DNA of 64,000 bases. Origin: Ralstonia sp. A12 (GTDB lineage Bacteria > Pseudomonadota > Gammaproteobacteria > Burkholderiales > Burkholderiaceae). Shown piece after piece: positions 1 through 10,023 of this stretch (positions within the stretch are counted from its first letter, which is position 1; each line of letters opens with the position of its first letter). The stretch spans positions 62,001 to 126,000 of the forward strand of contig NZ_JSZO01000011.1 in assembly GCF_000801955.1 (NCBI RefSeq), written 5' to 3'. The notes below the pieces were generated by a model. The model was not told the origin of the DNA. It was given only the letters and a program-made list of their open reading frames with translations, and searched no databases. Both the position numbers and the translations under genes were made by a program.

Positions 1-488
1 CAGTCAAGGAACATGCGATCGGTGAGGAAACCGGCGGGGAGGAGTACCTGGCCTTCACCCTGGGTCGCGAAGAGTACGGCATCGATATCCTGAAAGTGCA
101 GGAGATCCGTGGCTACGAGACCGTCACGCGCATTGCCAACGCACCGGACTTCATCAAAGGTGTGATCAACCTGCGCGGCATCATCGTGCCGATCGTTGAT
201 CTGCGCATCAAGTTCCAGCTCGACCGCGTGGAGTACAACCAGTACACCGTGGTCATCATCCTGAACCTGATGGACCGCGTGGTCGGCATCGTGGTGGATG
301 GCGTGTCGGACGTGCTGACGCTGCAAAGCCAGCAGATCAAGCCGGCGCCGGAGTTCTCGGGCGCGCTGGACACGGAATACATCCGTGGCCTGGGCTCGAT
401 CGACGAACGCATGCTGATCCTGGTGGACATCGAGCGACTGCTGATGTCGGCCGACATGGCGCTGTGCGACGAGGCGGAAGCGGCCTAG
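1..488 (+). CDS. cheW: CheW chemotaxis coupling protein (5' end outside window)
   Basis: This is the C-terminal part (about 161 residues) of CheW, which couples the CheA kinase to methyl-accepting receptors at the inner membrane. The frame is open from base 3, so the start lies just upstream; an in-frame GTG at 96 is internal. The typical CheW barrel segments are visible: [19 protein letters not shown] near the start, then [13 protein letters not shown], and a VVDGVSDVL segment. The length fits a CheW missing only a few N-terminal residues. It heads the receptor, cheR, cheD, cheB, cheY, cheZ series on the same strand; cheA is expected upstream but cannot be seen. Confidence 0.95.
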   Translation, partial: VKEHAIGEETGGEEYLAFTLGREEYGIDILKVQEIRGYETVTRIANAPDFIKGVINLRGIIVPIVDLRIKFQLDRVEYNQYTVVIILNLMDRVVGIVVDGVSDVLTLQSQQIKPAPEFSGALDTEYIRGLGSIDERMLILVDIERLLMSADMALCDEAEAA

Positions 489-580
489 TTGGGTGGCCTG
501 ATCGGGCAGCCTGATCACAACAGAAAAGTGTGGCCGGAGCATGCACCCGCGTGCATCCGGCAGGCGACAAGACACCTTGC

Positions 581-602
581 GGCGGGCGCTCAAACGCCCG
601 CC
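581..602 (+). other. GC-rich stem-loop between cheW and the first receptor gene
   Basis: An 8-bp perfect inverted repeat (GGCGGGCG / CGCCCGCC, six-base loop) lies 36 bases before the receptor start. It has no T-run, so it is more likely an attenuating or mRNA-processing hairpin than an intrinsic terminator. A second small palindrome (ATGCAC/GTGCAT) lies at 541-556. Confidence 0.4.
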
Positions 603-638
603 GTATCACAGGTGCGGCGCTGAAAGGGGAGGGAATCC

Positions 639-2489
639 ATGTTCAGCAACATGACCATCCGGCTCCGGTTGGGGCTGATGATGGCGGGCATTGGTGTGCT
701 TGCCGTCATCGTGGGTGTGACGGGCCTTGTCGGCATGCGTCACGCCAACACACGCTTGCAGGACACGTATGCCGTGCAACTGGCAGGCGCGGTGGCATTG
801 GCTGATTCCGATTCCAACCTGCTGAGCTTCCGCATAGTGCTGGATCGCGCAGCCATGGTCTCGGGCACCCCTGCGGGGGCAACCGGCATGGACAAGACGA
901 TCGAGCGCGCCAAGATGTTCCTCGACAAATCCGATGCGGCCTGGAAGCGCTACCGTGCGCTGCCGACCTCATCGGAAGCGCGCAAGCTGGCCGACGAGGC
1001 CGATGGATTGCGTGGCACCTTCCTGCGCGACGGCGCCGAGGTGCTGATGCGCGCTGTGCAGGCTGGTGACCAGGCGACCGTCACCAAGACAGTAATGGAT
1101 GTGATGCCCGCGCTGTACCGCCCGCTGGGCGACAAGGTGGCGGCGCTCAACCGCGTGCAATTGGAGACCGCCAAGTCGGATTACGAAGCCGGCCAGCGCG
1201 AGCACGACAGCCTGAGCGTGCTGACGACCAGTCTGCTGTTGGGCGGCATCGTCGTGGGCGGGCTGTTGACGTGGGCGCTGCGCCGCTCGATCACGCTGCC
1301 GCTCACACGTGCCATCGAGCAGGCTGAACACATCACACAGGGCGATCTCACGCACACCATCCACGTGAGCCGTGCGGATGAAACCGGCCGCCTGCTGCTG
1401 GCCCTGCAGCGCATGCAGGAGAGCCTGCAGAAGATGGTGGGGCAAGTGCGTTCGGGCTCCGACTCGATTGCCAGCGCCACGCAGCAGATTGCCACCGGCA
1501 ATGCAGACCTGTCGCAGCGCACGGAGCAGCAGGCCAGCTCGCTGGAGCAGACTGCGTCGAGCATGGAGCAGCTCACGAGCATCGTGAAGCAGAACGCCGA
1601 CAACGCTCGTCAGGCAAGCACGCTGGCTGGCAACGCATCGGACATCGCCGTGAAGGGTGGCGAGGTGGTGGGCCGGGTGGTGGACACCATGGCCGGCATC
1701 AACGAAAGCAGTAAGAAGATTGCCGACATCATCGGCGTGATTGAAGGGATTGCCTTCCAGACCAACATCCTGGCGCTGAATGCCGCTGTGGAAGCCGCGC
1801 GTGCGGGCGAGCAAGGCCGCGGCTTTGCCGTGGTGGCTGGTGAAGTGCGCAGCCTCGCGCAACGCAGCGCCACGGCCGCCAAGGAGATCAAGGAACTCAT
1901 CAGCGATTCGGTTGGCCGCGTTGAAAACGGCACAACGCTGGTGGCCGAGGCGGGCAGCGTGATCGATGACGTGGTGGTAGCGGTCAAGCGCGTGACCGAC
2001 ATCATGGGCGAGATCAGCTCGGCGTCGGATGAGCAGAGCGCGGGCATCGAGCAGGTCAACCAGGCTGTGACCCGCATGGATGAGGGCACGCAGCAGAACG
2101 CGGCGTTGGTGGAACAGGCGGCAGCGGCGGCGATGTCGCTGCAGGAGCAGGCCGACGGGCTGCGTCAGGCAGTGGCGGCATTCCGCACGCATGCAGGCAC
2201 GCAGATCGAACCAGCTCGGCAGGTTGCCAGTGCGCCTCGCGCGGCAAAGCCGGCAGCGGTGAAGCCGGTTGTACGCCGTGCCGCAGCCAAGGCGGCGCCC
2301 GCTCGCAAAGCGCCTGCAGCCGTGCAGCCGACCAACGAACAACCCAAGCCGGCCGCAGTGGAAGCTGCCGCAACCGAACAACAACGCGTGCGACCTGCCG
2401 CCGCCAAGCCGGCAGCACAAGCGCCCAAGTTGCAAACGCCCAAGCTCGTTGCCGCCGGTGGTGACGACAGCGATTGGGAAACCTTTTAA
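639..2489 (+). CDS. Methyl-accepting chemotaxis protein (Tar/Tsr type), copy 1
   Basis: A 616-residue transmembrane chemoreceptor. It has a first membrane helix at about residues 8-32, a periplasmic region of about 155 residues fitting the four-helix-bundle ligand domain, a second helix at about 192-213, HAMP at about 214-268, and a cytoplasmic signalling hairpin with the invariant tip ([20 protein letters not shown]). An Ala/Pro/Lys-rich linker follows and the protein ends in DWETF, an xWxxF pentapeptide of the kind that docks CheR and CheB. The start is preceded by AGGGGAGGG. The ligand cannot be predicted. The signalling half is almost identical to the next receptor gene. A strong terminator follows at 2552-2579, so it is at least partly separated from that copy. 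Confidence 0.95.
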   Translation: MFSNMTIRLRLGLMMAGIGVLAVIVGVTGLVGMRHANTRLQDTYAVQLAGAVALADSDSNLLSFRIVLDRAAMVSGTPAGATGMDKTIERAKMFLDKSDAAWKRYRALPTSSEARKLADEADGLRGTFLRDGAEVLMRAVQAGDQATVTKTVMDVMPALYRPLGDKVAALNRVQLETAKSDYEAGQREHDSLSVLTTSLLLGGIVVGGLLTWALRRSITLPLTRAIEQAEHITQGDLTHTIHVSRADETGRLLLALQRMQESLQKMVGQVRSGSDSIASATQQIATGNADLSQRTEQQASSLEQTASSMEQLTSIVKQNADNARQASTLAGNASDIAVKGGEVVGRVVDTMAGINESSKKIADIIGVIEGIAFQTNILALNAAVEAARAGEQGRGFAVVAGEVRSLAQRSATAAKEIKELISDSVGRVENGTTLVAEAGSVIDDVVVAVKRVTDIMGEISSASDEQSAGIEQVNQAVTRMDEGTQQNAALVEQAAAAAMSLQEQADGLRQAVAAFRTHAGTQIEPARQVASAPRAAKPAAVKPVVRRAAAKAAPARKAPAAVQPTNEQPKPAAVEAAATEQQRVRPAAAKPAAQAPKLQTPKLVAAGGDDSDWETF

Positions 2490-2551
2490 CCATGTATGCA
2501 CGAGATCTTCGCTGCTCGCGAAAGCTCTCTCGTGTGTGTTTGTGGTGTGCA

Positions 2552-2579
2552 GCCTGCCCTTCGGGGCAGGTTTTTTTTT
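2552..2579 (+). terminator. Strong intrinsic terminator after receptor copy 1
   Basis: GCCTGCCC and GGGCAGG pair around a TTCG tetraloop and are followed by nine T residues. This is a textbook rho-independent terminator about 60 bases after the receptor stop. Confidence 0.9.
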
Positions 2580-2649
2580 GCCTGGGCAAGTCGTGCTGAC
2601 AGATGAAGGGGCGATCCCCCTCTGAAGTGGCATGACCCCGAGGCGGTTC

Positions 2650-2677
2650 TAAAGAGCCGTCCCCTAGGAACCGATAG
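2650..2677 (+). promoter_or_regulatory. Candidate sigma-28 (FliA) promoter for receptor copy 2
   Basis: TAAAG at 2650 and CCGATA at 2671 match the two halves of the flagellar sigma-28 consensus (TAAAGTTT-N11-GCCGATAA), with spacing one base longer than ideal. The site lies about 40 bases upstream of the receptor start and just after a terminator, so the second receptor probably has its own late-class promoter. FliA itself is encoded at 26867. Confidence 0.55.
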
Positions 2678-2716
2678 CGGTTACAGGGGCATATAAAAAA
2701 GAGAGAGGTAGACAAC

Positions 2717-4651
2717 ATGGGTTGGATCAAGCGTTTGCCGGTGTCCACGGTACTGACCGGCGGATTCCTGATCGTGGCCGCCATGGGCGCGGCCATCGGC
2801 GGGTTGGGCATCTACACGATTACGCAGTTGACGCGTGCCAGCGACGAGCTGGCGCAGAAACAGATGCGCGCCATCACCCAGATGGGCAGCGCGGCCAACA
2901 GCCTTGCGCACGCCAGCCGTGCGCAGACGGCCTTGCTGATTGCCACCACGCTCGACGAGCGGAAGGCGTTGAGTGGCGAGATCAGCAGCAACATGCAGCG
3001 CCTGAAAGACGGCGTCGAGAATGTGCGCCCGCTATTCGCATCGGACGAGGGCAAGAAGATGATCCGCGAGGTGGATGCCATCTACCCCGTCTGGAGCAAG
3101 CGCATGACGGATTTCGTTGCGCTGATGGACAAGCAGGGCCTGGACCCGACCCAGTTCGACAGCCGCGTCACCGCAGAGAACGTGGGCCTGCTGGACGACA
3201 CGGGTGCGTTTGAGAAGACGCTCGACAAGATGGTCAAGCGCGTGGAGGACGTTTCCGCCGCGTCTACCGTCAAGGCACGAGAAGACGCGCAGCGCTCCCG
3301 CTTGCTGATGATGGTGATGGCGGCCGTGGGTGCGGTGCTGGGCATCGTGCTGGGTATCGTCATTGCGCGCCGACTGTCGCGCCAGCTGGGCGGTGAGCCG
3401 TCGTACGCTGCTGACATTGCCCGCCGCATCGCGGGCGGCGATCTGGCCGTGCAGGTGAAGACCCGCCCGGGCGATCACAGCAGCATGCTGTTCGCCATGT
3501 CGCAGATGCAGCAGCAACTGACTGGCACCATCAGCAACATCAAAAGCTCGGCGGATTCGATTGCCAGTGCCACCAAGCAGATCGCAGCGGGCAATGCCGA
3601 TCTTTCCCAGCGCACGGAAGAGCAGGCCAGCTCGCTGGAGGAAACAGCATCCAGCATGGAAGAGCTGACCAGCATCGTGAAGCAGAACGCCGACAACGCC
3701 CGTCAAGCCAGTGCGCTGGCCGGCAACGCATCGGACATCGCCGTCAAGGGCGGCGAGGTGGTGGGCCGCGTCATCGAGACGATGACGGGTATCAACGCCA
3801 GCAGCAAGAAGATTGCCGACATCATCGGCGTGATCGAGGGCATCGCCTTCCAGACCAACATCCTGGCGTTGAATGCCGCGGTGGAAGCCGCCCGTGCAGG
3901 TGAACAGGGGCGCGGCTTTGCCGTGGTGGCGGGTGAGGTGCGCAGCCTGGCGCAGCGCTCAGCCACGGCTGCCAAGGAGATCAAGGAGCTGATTGGCGAT
4001 TCCGTTGGCCGTGTGCGCAACGGCTCGGCGCTGGTGACGGAAGCGGGTGGGGTGATCGAAGAGGTGGTCGTCGCCGTTAAGCGTGTGACGGACATCATGG
4101 GCGAAATCTCTGCTGCCTCGGACGAGCAAAGCTCCGGTATCGAGCAGGTCAACCAAGCCGTGAACCAGATGGACGAGGTCACCCAGCAGAACGCCGCACT
4201 GGTCGAGCAGGCCGCCGCCGCCGCGCTGTCGCTGGAAGAGCAGGCACACCTGCTGCGCAACGCCGTATCGGCGTTCCGGACCGATGAATCCGCCGAACTG
4301 GCGGCATCGGTGATGGCACCTCTGGCGGCCGAGCCCGCCAAGCCGGCAGTGCGCAGTGAAGTGCACCCGGAAGGCAAGACGCAGATCGTGCGTTCGGTGG
4401 CCCGCGCGATTGCTTCACGCAAAGCGGGTCAATCGGCCAAGCCTGCACCGGCTGTTGTGGAAACCCCGGCGCCAGCGGAAGCGCCTGCCGTTGCGCCGGA
4501 TCAAGGCGAAAAAGCGCATCAAGAAGCACATTCCTCGGTTGCACCTGTGGCTGCGGTGGCCGCTTCTGCTGCTGTTTCGGTGGCCGTTGCAGCGCCAACC
4601 CTCAAGCTGTCCGCCGCTTCTGCCGATGATGATGAATGGAGCACCTTCTGA
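2717..4651 (+). CDS. Methyl-accepting chemotaxis protein, copy 2
   Basis: A 644-residue chemoreceptor with the same layout as the preceding gene: first membrane helix at about 8-32, periplasmic four-helix-bundle-type domain, second helix at about 194-216, HAMP, and a signalling hairpin nearly identical to copy 1. A long Ala/Pro-rich linker leads to the C-terminal pentapeptide EWSTF, again a likely CheR/CheB tether. The ATG at 2717 follows GAGAGAGG. The periplasmic domains of the two copies differ strongly while the signalling domains are almost the same, consistent with duplication and ligand-domain divergence or gene conversion. Confidence 0.95.
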   Translation: MGWIKRLPVSTVLTGGFLIVAAMGAAIGGLGIYTITQLTRASDELAQKQMRAITQMGSAANSLAHASRAQTALLIATTLDERKALSGEISSNMQRLKDGVENVRPLFASDEGKKMIREVDAIYPVWSKRMTDFVALMDKQGLDPTQFDSRVTAENVGLLDDTGAFEKTLDKMVKRVEDVSAASTVKAREDAQRSRLLMMVMAAVGAVLGIVLGIVIARRLSRQLGGEPSYAADIARRIAGGDLAVQVKTRPGDHSSMLFAMSQMQQQLTGTISNIKSSADSIASATKQIAAGNADLSQRTEEQASSLEETASSMEELTSIVKQNADNARQASALAGNASDIAVKGGEVVGRVIETMTGINASSKKIADIIGVIEGIAFQTNILALNAAVEAARAGEQGRGFAVVAGEVRSLAQRSATAAKEIKELIGDSVGRVRNGSALVTEAGGVIEEVVVAVKRVTDIMGEISAASDEQSSGIEQVNQAVNQMDEVTQQNAALVEQAAAAALSLEEQAHLLRNAVSAFRTDESAELAASVMAPLAAEPAKPAVRSEVHPEGKTQIVRSVARAIASRKAGQSAKPAPAVVETPAPAEAPAVAPDQGEKAHQEAHSSVAPVAAVAASAAVSVAVAAPTLKLSAASADDDEWSTF

Positions 4652-4768
4652 CGCCAGCGCCCGGCCAGCATCACTGCAGCATCTACGGCGCGGCACCAGA
4701 AACCCGGTGCCCGCCAATCGACTGAAAGCGGGCATCCAAGACTCGCGCAATTACGGGGTAGTTATCTA

Positions 4769-5668
4769 ATGGCACAAACGGCACAAACGGCACAAACCTT
4801 GGCGCCAGTTTCGCCGACGCTCGCGTCGCGTGAGTTTTCGTTTACCGCGGCAGATTTCGCCCGCATCCGCGACCTGATCTATCGTCGCGTCGGCATTTCG
4901 CTGTCCGACCGCAAGAGTGAGATGGTCTACAGCCGCCTGGCCCGCCGCCTGCGTGTGGTCAACCTCGGCTCGTTCCGCGATTACCTGGATGCGCTGGAAC
5001 ACGGCCATCTGCCCGACGAGTGGGAAGCCTTTACCAACGCGCTGACCACCAACCTGACCGCGTTCTTTCGCGAGCAACATCACTTTCCGCTCCTGGCCGA
5101 GCATGCCAAGGCCAAGCGCACGCCGTTTACCGTGTGGTGCTCGGCCTCGTCGACCGGCGAGGAGCCGTACTCGATCGCCATCACCCTGGCGGAAACGTTC
5201 GGCACGATGTCGCCGGGCCAGGTAAGCGTGGTGGCTTCTGACGTGGATACCAATGCGCTGGCCCGCGCCCGCGCCGGCATCTACCCGATGGAACGCGTGT
5301 CGGCGCTGTCCACCGATCGCCTGAAGAAGTATTTCCTGCGTGGCACCGGCAAGCAGGAGGGCTACGCGCGCGTGCGGCCCGAGCTGCAGGCCATGATCGA
5401 CTTCCGCCAGATCAACCTGCTCGACCGCGATTGGCCGTTGCAACAGAAGTTTGACGTGATCTTCTGCCGCAACGTGATGATCTATTTCGATAAGCCGACG
5501 CAGGCCAAGATTCTCGAGCACTTCATCGACGTGATGAAGCCCGATGGCCTGCTGTTTGCCGGCCATTCCGAGAGCTTCCTGCAAGTGACCAAGGCATGGT
5601 CGCTGCGCGGCAAGACCGTGTACGAAATCGCGCCCGAACTGCGCGCGAAGATGACGGGGGCGAAATGA
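4769..5668 (+). CDS. cheR: CheR chemoreceptor glutamate methyltransferase
   Basis: CheR methylates receptor glutamates using S-adenosylmethionine, setting adaptation together with CheB. The 299-residue protein has an N-terminal helical domain (FTAADFARIRDLIYRRVGI) and a Rossmann-type SAM domain with SASSTGEEPYSIA at about residues 127-139 and FDVIFCRNVMIYF near 229-241. The first residues are MAQTAQTAQT, encoded by three perfect copies of a 9-bp unit. The upstream ribosome site is weak (GGGGTAG). The stop overlaps the cheD start (ATGA), indicating translational coupling. Confidence 0.96.
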   Translation: MAQTAQTAQTLAPVSPTLASREFSFTAADFARIRDLIYRRVGISLSDRKSEMVYSRLARRLRVVNLGSFRDYLDALEHGHLPDEWEAFTNALTTNLTAFFREQHHFPLLAEHAKAKRTPFTVWCSASSTGEEPYSIAITLAETFGTMSPGQVSVVASDVDTNALARARAGIYPMERVSALSTDRLKKYFLRGTGKQEGYARVRPELQAMIDFRQINLLDRDWPLQQKFDVIFCRNVMIYFDKPTQAKILEHFIDVMKPDGLLFAGHSESFLQVTKAWSLRGKTVYEIAPELRAKMTGAK

Positions 5669-6375
5669 TCGAACTCGGCAAGAAAGCAAACGCACACGCC
5701 ACCTTGCGCACCGCCGCCGACTCGGTGCGCAGCGACAGCGGCATGACGGTCGGCGCCATGGCGACGCTCGCCCAGTCCGCCGCCAGCACGCACGCGTACT
5801 ACGACACCACCTTCAGCCGCCGTGCCATGAAGGTGCTGCCCGGCGAGTACTACGTCACCACCGAAGACCTGATGCTGGTGACGGTGCTCGGCTCGTGCGT
5901 CTCGGCCTGCGTGCGCGACAAGATTCTCGGCATTGGCGGCATGAACCACTTCATGCTGCCCTCGCGTAACGAGGGGGAATCGATCCTGTCGCCCTCCATG
6001 CGCTACGGCACGCATGCCATGGAAGTGCTGCTCAACCAGCTCTACAAGGCCGGCGCTCGCCGCGAGCACCTGGAGATCAAGGTGTTTGGCGGTGCCGCCG
6101 TGCTGGCCGGCATGAGCACGCTGGACGTGGGCGAGCGCAACGGCAAGTTCGTGCTCGAATTCCTGCGCAACGAAGGGCTGGCCGTAGCCGCCAAGGACCT
6201 GTTTGACGTGCACCCGCGCAAGGTGTATTTCGTGCCGTCCACCGGCCAGATCATGGTGCGCAAGCTGCGCTCGCAAAGCTCGGCCGCCGAGCTGGACAGC
6301 GAAGCCCAGTACGCCAGCAAGCTGTCGAAGTCCATTGCGACGAAGCCGACTTCGCGCCTGCAACTGTTTACGTAA
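5665..6375 (+). CDS. cheD: CheD receptor glutamine deamidase
   Basis: CheD deamidates receptor glutamines and, in some species, interacts with CheC or CheY. The catalytic elements are present: Cys in VLGSCVSACVRD, His in GGMNHFMLP and the Thr/Gly region around KVFGGAAVL. The ATG at 5665 overlaps the cheR stop by four bases and is preferred over an upstream GTG at 5596 inside cheR, giving 236 residues. It lies between cheR and cheB in the adaptation cluster; a CheC partner is not encoded here. Confidence 0.93.
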   Translation: MIELGKKANAHATLRTAADSVRSDSGMTVGAMATLAQSAASTHAYYDTTFSRRAMKVLPGEYYVTTEDLMLVTVLGSCVSACVRDKILGIGGMNHFMLPSRNEGESILSPSMRYGTHAMEVLLNQLYKAGARREHLEIKVFGGAAVLAGMSTLDVGERNGKFVLEFLRNEGLAVAAKDLFDVHPRKVYFVPSTGQIMVRKLRSQSSAAELDSEAQYASKLSKSIATKPTSRLQLFT

Positions 6376-6402
6376 TTCCTGTTCCTTGCTCCCCCCAATA
6401 AC

Positions 6403-7533
6403 ATGAACGACAAACGCAAGATTCAGGTGCTGTGCATCGACGATTCCGCACTGATCCGCAGCATCCTGAAGGAGATCATCAACAGCCAGCCCGATATGGA
6501 AGTCGTGGGCGTTGCACCCGACCCGATCATCGCGCGCGACCTCATCAAGCAGACCAACCCGGACGTGCTCACGCTGGACGTCGAAATGCCGAAGATGGAC
6601 GGCCTCGACTTCCTGGAAAAGCTCATGCGCCTGCGCCCGACGCCGGTGGTCATGATCTCGTCGCTGACCGAGCGCGGCTCTGAAGCCACGTTGCGCGCGC
6701 TGGAGCTGGGCGCGGTGGATTTTGTCGCCAAGCCCAAGCTGGGCATGCGCGACGGCATGAACGAATACGCTGACCAGATCGCCGACAAGATCCGCGCGGC
6801 CGCCCGTGCCCGCTTGCGTCCGCGCACGGCGGCACCGGCGCCGGCGCCGGCAGCTGCTCCGGCTCACGGCGCACACGTTCGCGCGGAGCACGCACCGGCC
6901 GCCCCGGTGGCGTCTGGCCCGGCCCGTACCCATTTCTCGTCGACGGAAAAGCTCATCATCGTGGGCGCGTCCACCGGCGGCACCGAGGCCATCAAGGATT
7001 TCCTGCTGGAGATGCCGCCCGACTGCCCCGGCATCCTGATCGTGCAGCACATGCCGGCGGGGTTCACCACCTCGTTTGCCAAGCGGCTCGACGGCCTGTG
7101 CCGCATCCGCGTGAAGGAAGCCGTGCACGGTGAACGTGTCCTGCCTGGCCACGCCTACATTGCCCCGGGTGACATGCACCTGTCGCTGGGCCGCAGCGGC
7201 GCCAACTACGTGACCGAGCTGGACCAGGGCCCGCCGGTCAACCGCCACCGCCCGGCGGTGGATGTGCTGTTCCGCTCGGCGGCGCGCAACGCCGGCGCCA
7301 ACGCGCTGGGCGTGATCCTGACCGGCATGGGTAAGGATGGCGCGGCCGGCATGCTGGAAATGCGCAACGCGGGCGCGTATAACGTCGCCCAGGACGAGGC
7401 CTCGTGCGTGGTCTACGGCATGCCCAAGGAAGCCGTGGCCCACGGTGGCGTGCATGAAGTCCTGCCACTGTCGCAGATCGGCCCGCATGTGCTGGCCAAG
7501 CTGTACGCGCATGGCCGTGTGACGCGTGTGTAA
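6403..7533 (+). CDS. cheB: CheB protein-glutamate methylesterase/glutaminase
   Basis: A 376-residue response regulator that demethylates and deamidates receptors when phosphorylated by CheA. The N-terminal receiver carries [10 protein letters not shown] and the phospho-acceptor Asp in [13 protein letters not shown]. An Ala/Pro-rich linker (about residues 138-178) precedes the C-terminal esterase domain with the catalytic Ser in [10 protein letters not shown], His in VQHMPAGF and Asp in [10 protein letters not shown]. It starts 27 bases after cheD and has a 145-base gap before cheY that contains a promoter. Confidence 0.96.
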   Translation: MNDKRKIQVLCIDDSALIRSILKEIINSQPDMEVVGVAPDPIIARDLIKQTNPDVLTLDVEMPKMDGLDFLEKLMRLRPTPVVMISSLTERGSEATLRALELGAVDFVAKPKLGMRDGMNEYADQIADKIRAAARARLRPRTAAPAPAPAAAPAHGAHVRAEHAPAAPVASGPARTHFSSTEKLIIVGASTGGTEAIKDFLLEMPPDCPGILIVQHMPAGFTTSFAKRLDGLCRIRVKEAVHGERVLPGHAYIAPGDMHLSLGRSGANYVTELDQGPPVNRHRPAVDVLFRSAARNAGANALGVILTGMGKDGAAGMLEMRNAGAYNVAQDEASCVVYGMPKEAVAHGGVHEVLPLSQIGPHVLAKLYAHGRVTRV

Positions 7534-7598
7534 CTTGTAAACCGCTGATCAATCGAGGTCGGGGCGCAGTGGTCGGGCGCCCCGAAGCACGCCGGTGC

Positions 7599-7625
7599 TC
7601 AAGAAACGGCTGTGCGCGCCGATAA
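7599..7625 (+). promoter_or_regulatory. Sigma-28 promoter upstream of cheY
   Basis: TCAAGAAA at 7599-7606, an 11-base spacer and a perfect GCCGATAA at 7618-7625 match the flagellar sigma-28 consensus with exact spacing. Transcription would start near 7632, about 47 bases before cheY, giving cheYZ an internal FliA-dependent promoter. Confidence 0.7.
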
Positions 7626-7678
7626 CTCAGCCAAGGTAGTCCCGAAACCCCCCAATTTAGTAAGTGGAGATTGTGTCC

Positions 7679-8080
7679 ATGGACAAGAGCCAGTGCCGAT
7701 TCCTCGTCGTCGACGATTTCCCGACGATGCGCCGGATCGTGCGTAACCTGCTCAAGGAACTCGGTTTTTCCAACGTCGACGAGGCCGAAGACGGTGCCGC
7801 CGGCCTGGCCAAGGTCAAGGAAGGCCGGTTCGATTTTGTGGTTTCGGACTGGAACATGCCCAACATGGATGGTTTGCAGATGCTGCAGGCCATCCGTGCC
7901 GACGCCAACCCGGTCATCAGCAAGCTGCCGGTGCTGATGGTGACGGCCGAAGCCAAGAAGGAAAACATCATTGCCGCCGCCCAGGCCGGTGCCAACGGCT
8001 ACGTGGTCAAGCCCTTTACCGCTGCCACGCTGGACGAGAAGCTGGGCAAGATTTTCGAGAAGCTCGAGAAGGGGGCGTGA
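7679..8080 (+). CDS. cheY: CheY chemotaxis response regulator
   Basis: The single-domain receiver (133 residues) that carries the signal from CheA to the flagellar switch. It shows [21 protein letters not shown], nearly identical to enterobacterial CheY; the phospho-acceptor Asp in [13 protein letters not shown]; the Thr in VTAEAKKE; and the Lys in VVKPFTA. The ATG at 7679 was chosen because it matches the family N-terminus and has AAGTGGAGA upstream; GTG codons at 7664 and 7673 are in-frame alternatives. Its stop overlaps the cheZ start by one base (TGATG). Confidence 0.97.
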   Translation: MDKSQCRFLVVDDFPTMRRIVRNLLKELGFSNVDEAEDGAAGLAKVKEGRFDFVVSDWNMPNMDGLQMLQAIRADANPVISKLPVLMVTAEAKKENIIAAAQAGANGYVVKPFTAATLDEKLGKIFEKLEKGA

Positions 8081-8742
8081 TGAGCGAGATGCACGATGGC
8101 GCCCACGCGCCAGCCGCAGAAGGTGCAGATCACGGCGATATGCCGGAAATGCTCCAGCGCATCGGCCACCTCACGCGCATGCTGCGCGAGAGCATGCGTG
8201 AGCTGGGCCTGGACAAGGGCGTGGAGAAGGCCGCATCGGCCATTCCCGACGCACGCGACCGCCTGAACTACATCGCCAACATGACTGAGCAGGCGGCCAC
8301 CCGCGTGCTCAACGCCATCGACGCGGCCCGCCCGGTGCAAGACGCGCTGGAATCCGACGCCGAGGCGCTGGTCAACCGCTGGCAATCGTGGATGGACCGC
8401 CAACTGGGCGATGACGAAATCCGTGATCTGGTTGGCCAGACCAACGGCTTCCTGCGTAGCGTGCCGGAAAAGACGCGCGACACGAACCAGCAGCTGATGG
8501 AAATCCTGATGGCTCAGGACTTCCAGGACTTGACCGGGCAGGTGATCAAGAAGGTGCTGGATGTCGTGCAACTGATTGAAAGTCAGTTGGTCGGCATCCT
8601 GCTGGAGAACGCACCTGAACATCTGCGCACGGAAGCATCGTCGTCGTCGCTGCTGAATGGTCCGCAGATCAATCCGGACCACCCAGACGTGGTGGGTAGC
8701 CAGGAACAGGTTGACGATCTGCTGGAAAGCCTCGGCTTCTGA
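8080..8742 (+). CDS. cheZ: CheZ, CheY-phosphate phosphatase
   Basis: CheZ is a dimeric four-helix-bundle phosphatase that removes phosphate from CheY. The catalytic helix reads AQDFQDLTGQVIKKV, with the active-site Gln and Asp in the usual places, and the C-terminus EQVDDLLESLGF is the CheY-binding tail. The ATG at 8080 overlaps the cheY stop; a GTG at 8077 directly before it is possible. Length is 220 residues, typical for the family. A 115-bp palindromic element begins three bases after the stop, followed by an intrinsic terminator. Confidence 0.96.
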   Translation: MSEMHDGAHAPAAEGADHGDMPEMLQRIGHLTRMLRESMRELGLDKGVEKAASAIPDARDRLNYIANMTEQAATRVLNAIDAARPVQDALESDAEALVNRWQSWMDRQLGDDEIRDLVGQTNGFLRSVPEKTRDTNQQLMEILMAQDFQDLTGQVIKKVLDVVQLIESQLVGILLENAPEHLRTEASSSSLLNGPQINPDHPDVVGSQEQVDDLLESLGF

Positions 8743-8745
8743 GAA

Positions 8746-8860
8746 CCTGTCCACGATCCTACTGCGCGTCCCGATCTTGGTCCTGTGATGCTCGCCGTAC
8801 CCGTGTACGGCTGCGCTTCTCGAACCAACCTCGGGCCGCTCGCTACGGATCGTGAACAGG
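8746..8860 (+). repeat. 115-bp palindromic element, copy 1 (after cheZ stop)
   Basis: The element is bounded by inverted ends CCTGTCCACGATCC and GGATCGTGAACAGG (13 of 14 pair) and contains an inner palindrome (GCCGTAC/GTACGGC). A very similar 114-bp copy lies at 34193-34306 on the other strand. Each copy begins three bases after a stop codon and reads in the direction of the gene it follows. It holds no coding frame and resembles a REP/MITE-type repeat or a transplanted 3'-UTR structure. Confidence 0.85.
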
Positions 8861-8897
8861 CTCTGAATCGGCTGTCAACGCTCCCCGTTTGCTGCCG

Positions 8898-8923
8898 CGC
8901 CCGCCAGTTTGGCGGGCGTTTTC
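8898..8923 (+). terminator. Intrinsic terminator downstream of cheZ
   Basis: CGCCCGCCA and TGGCGGGCG form a nine-base stem with a GTT loop, followed by TTTTC. It ends rightward transcription from the chemotaxis genes just before the convergent gene at 8941. Confidence 0.85.
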
Positions 8924-8940
8924 ATTTCCGGGGCCGCGTT

Positions 8941-10022
<1,082 letters not shown>

Positions 10023-10023
<1 letters not shown>

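Noticed and set aside
969-2633. 554-residue minus-strand frame opposite receptor copy 1
   Set aside because: His/Arg/Leu-rich antisense shadow of a chemoreceptor.
5482-7512. 676-residue minus-strand frame opposite cheR-cheD-cheB
   Set aside because: Covers three well-supported genes in antisense and has no recognisable domain.
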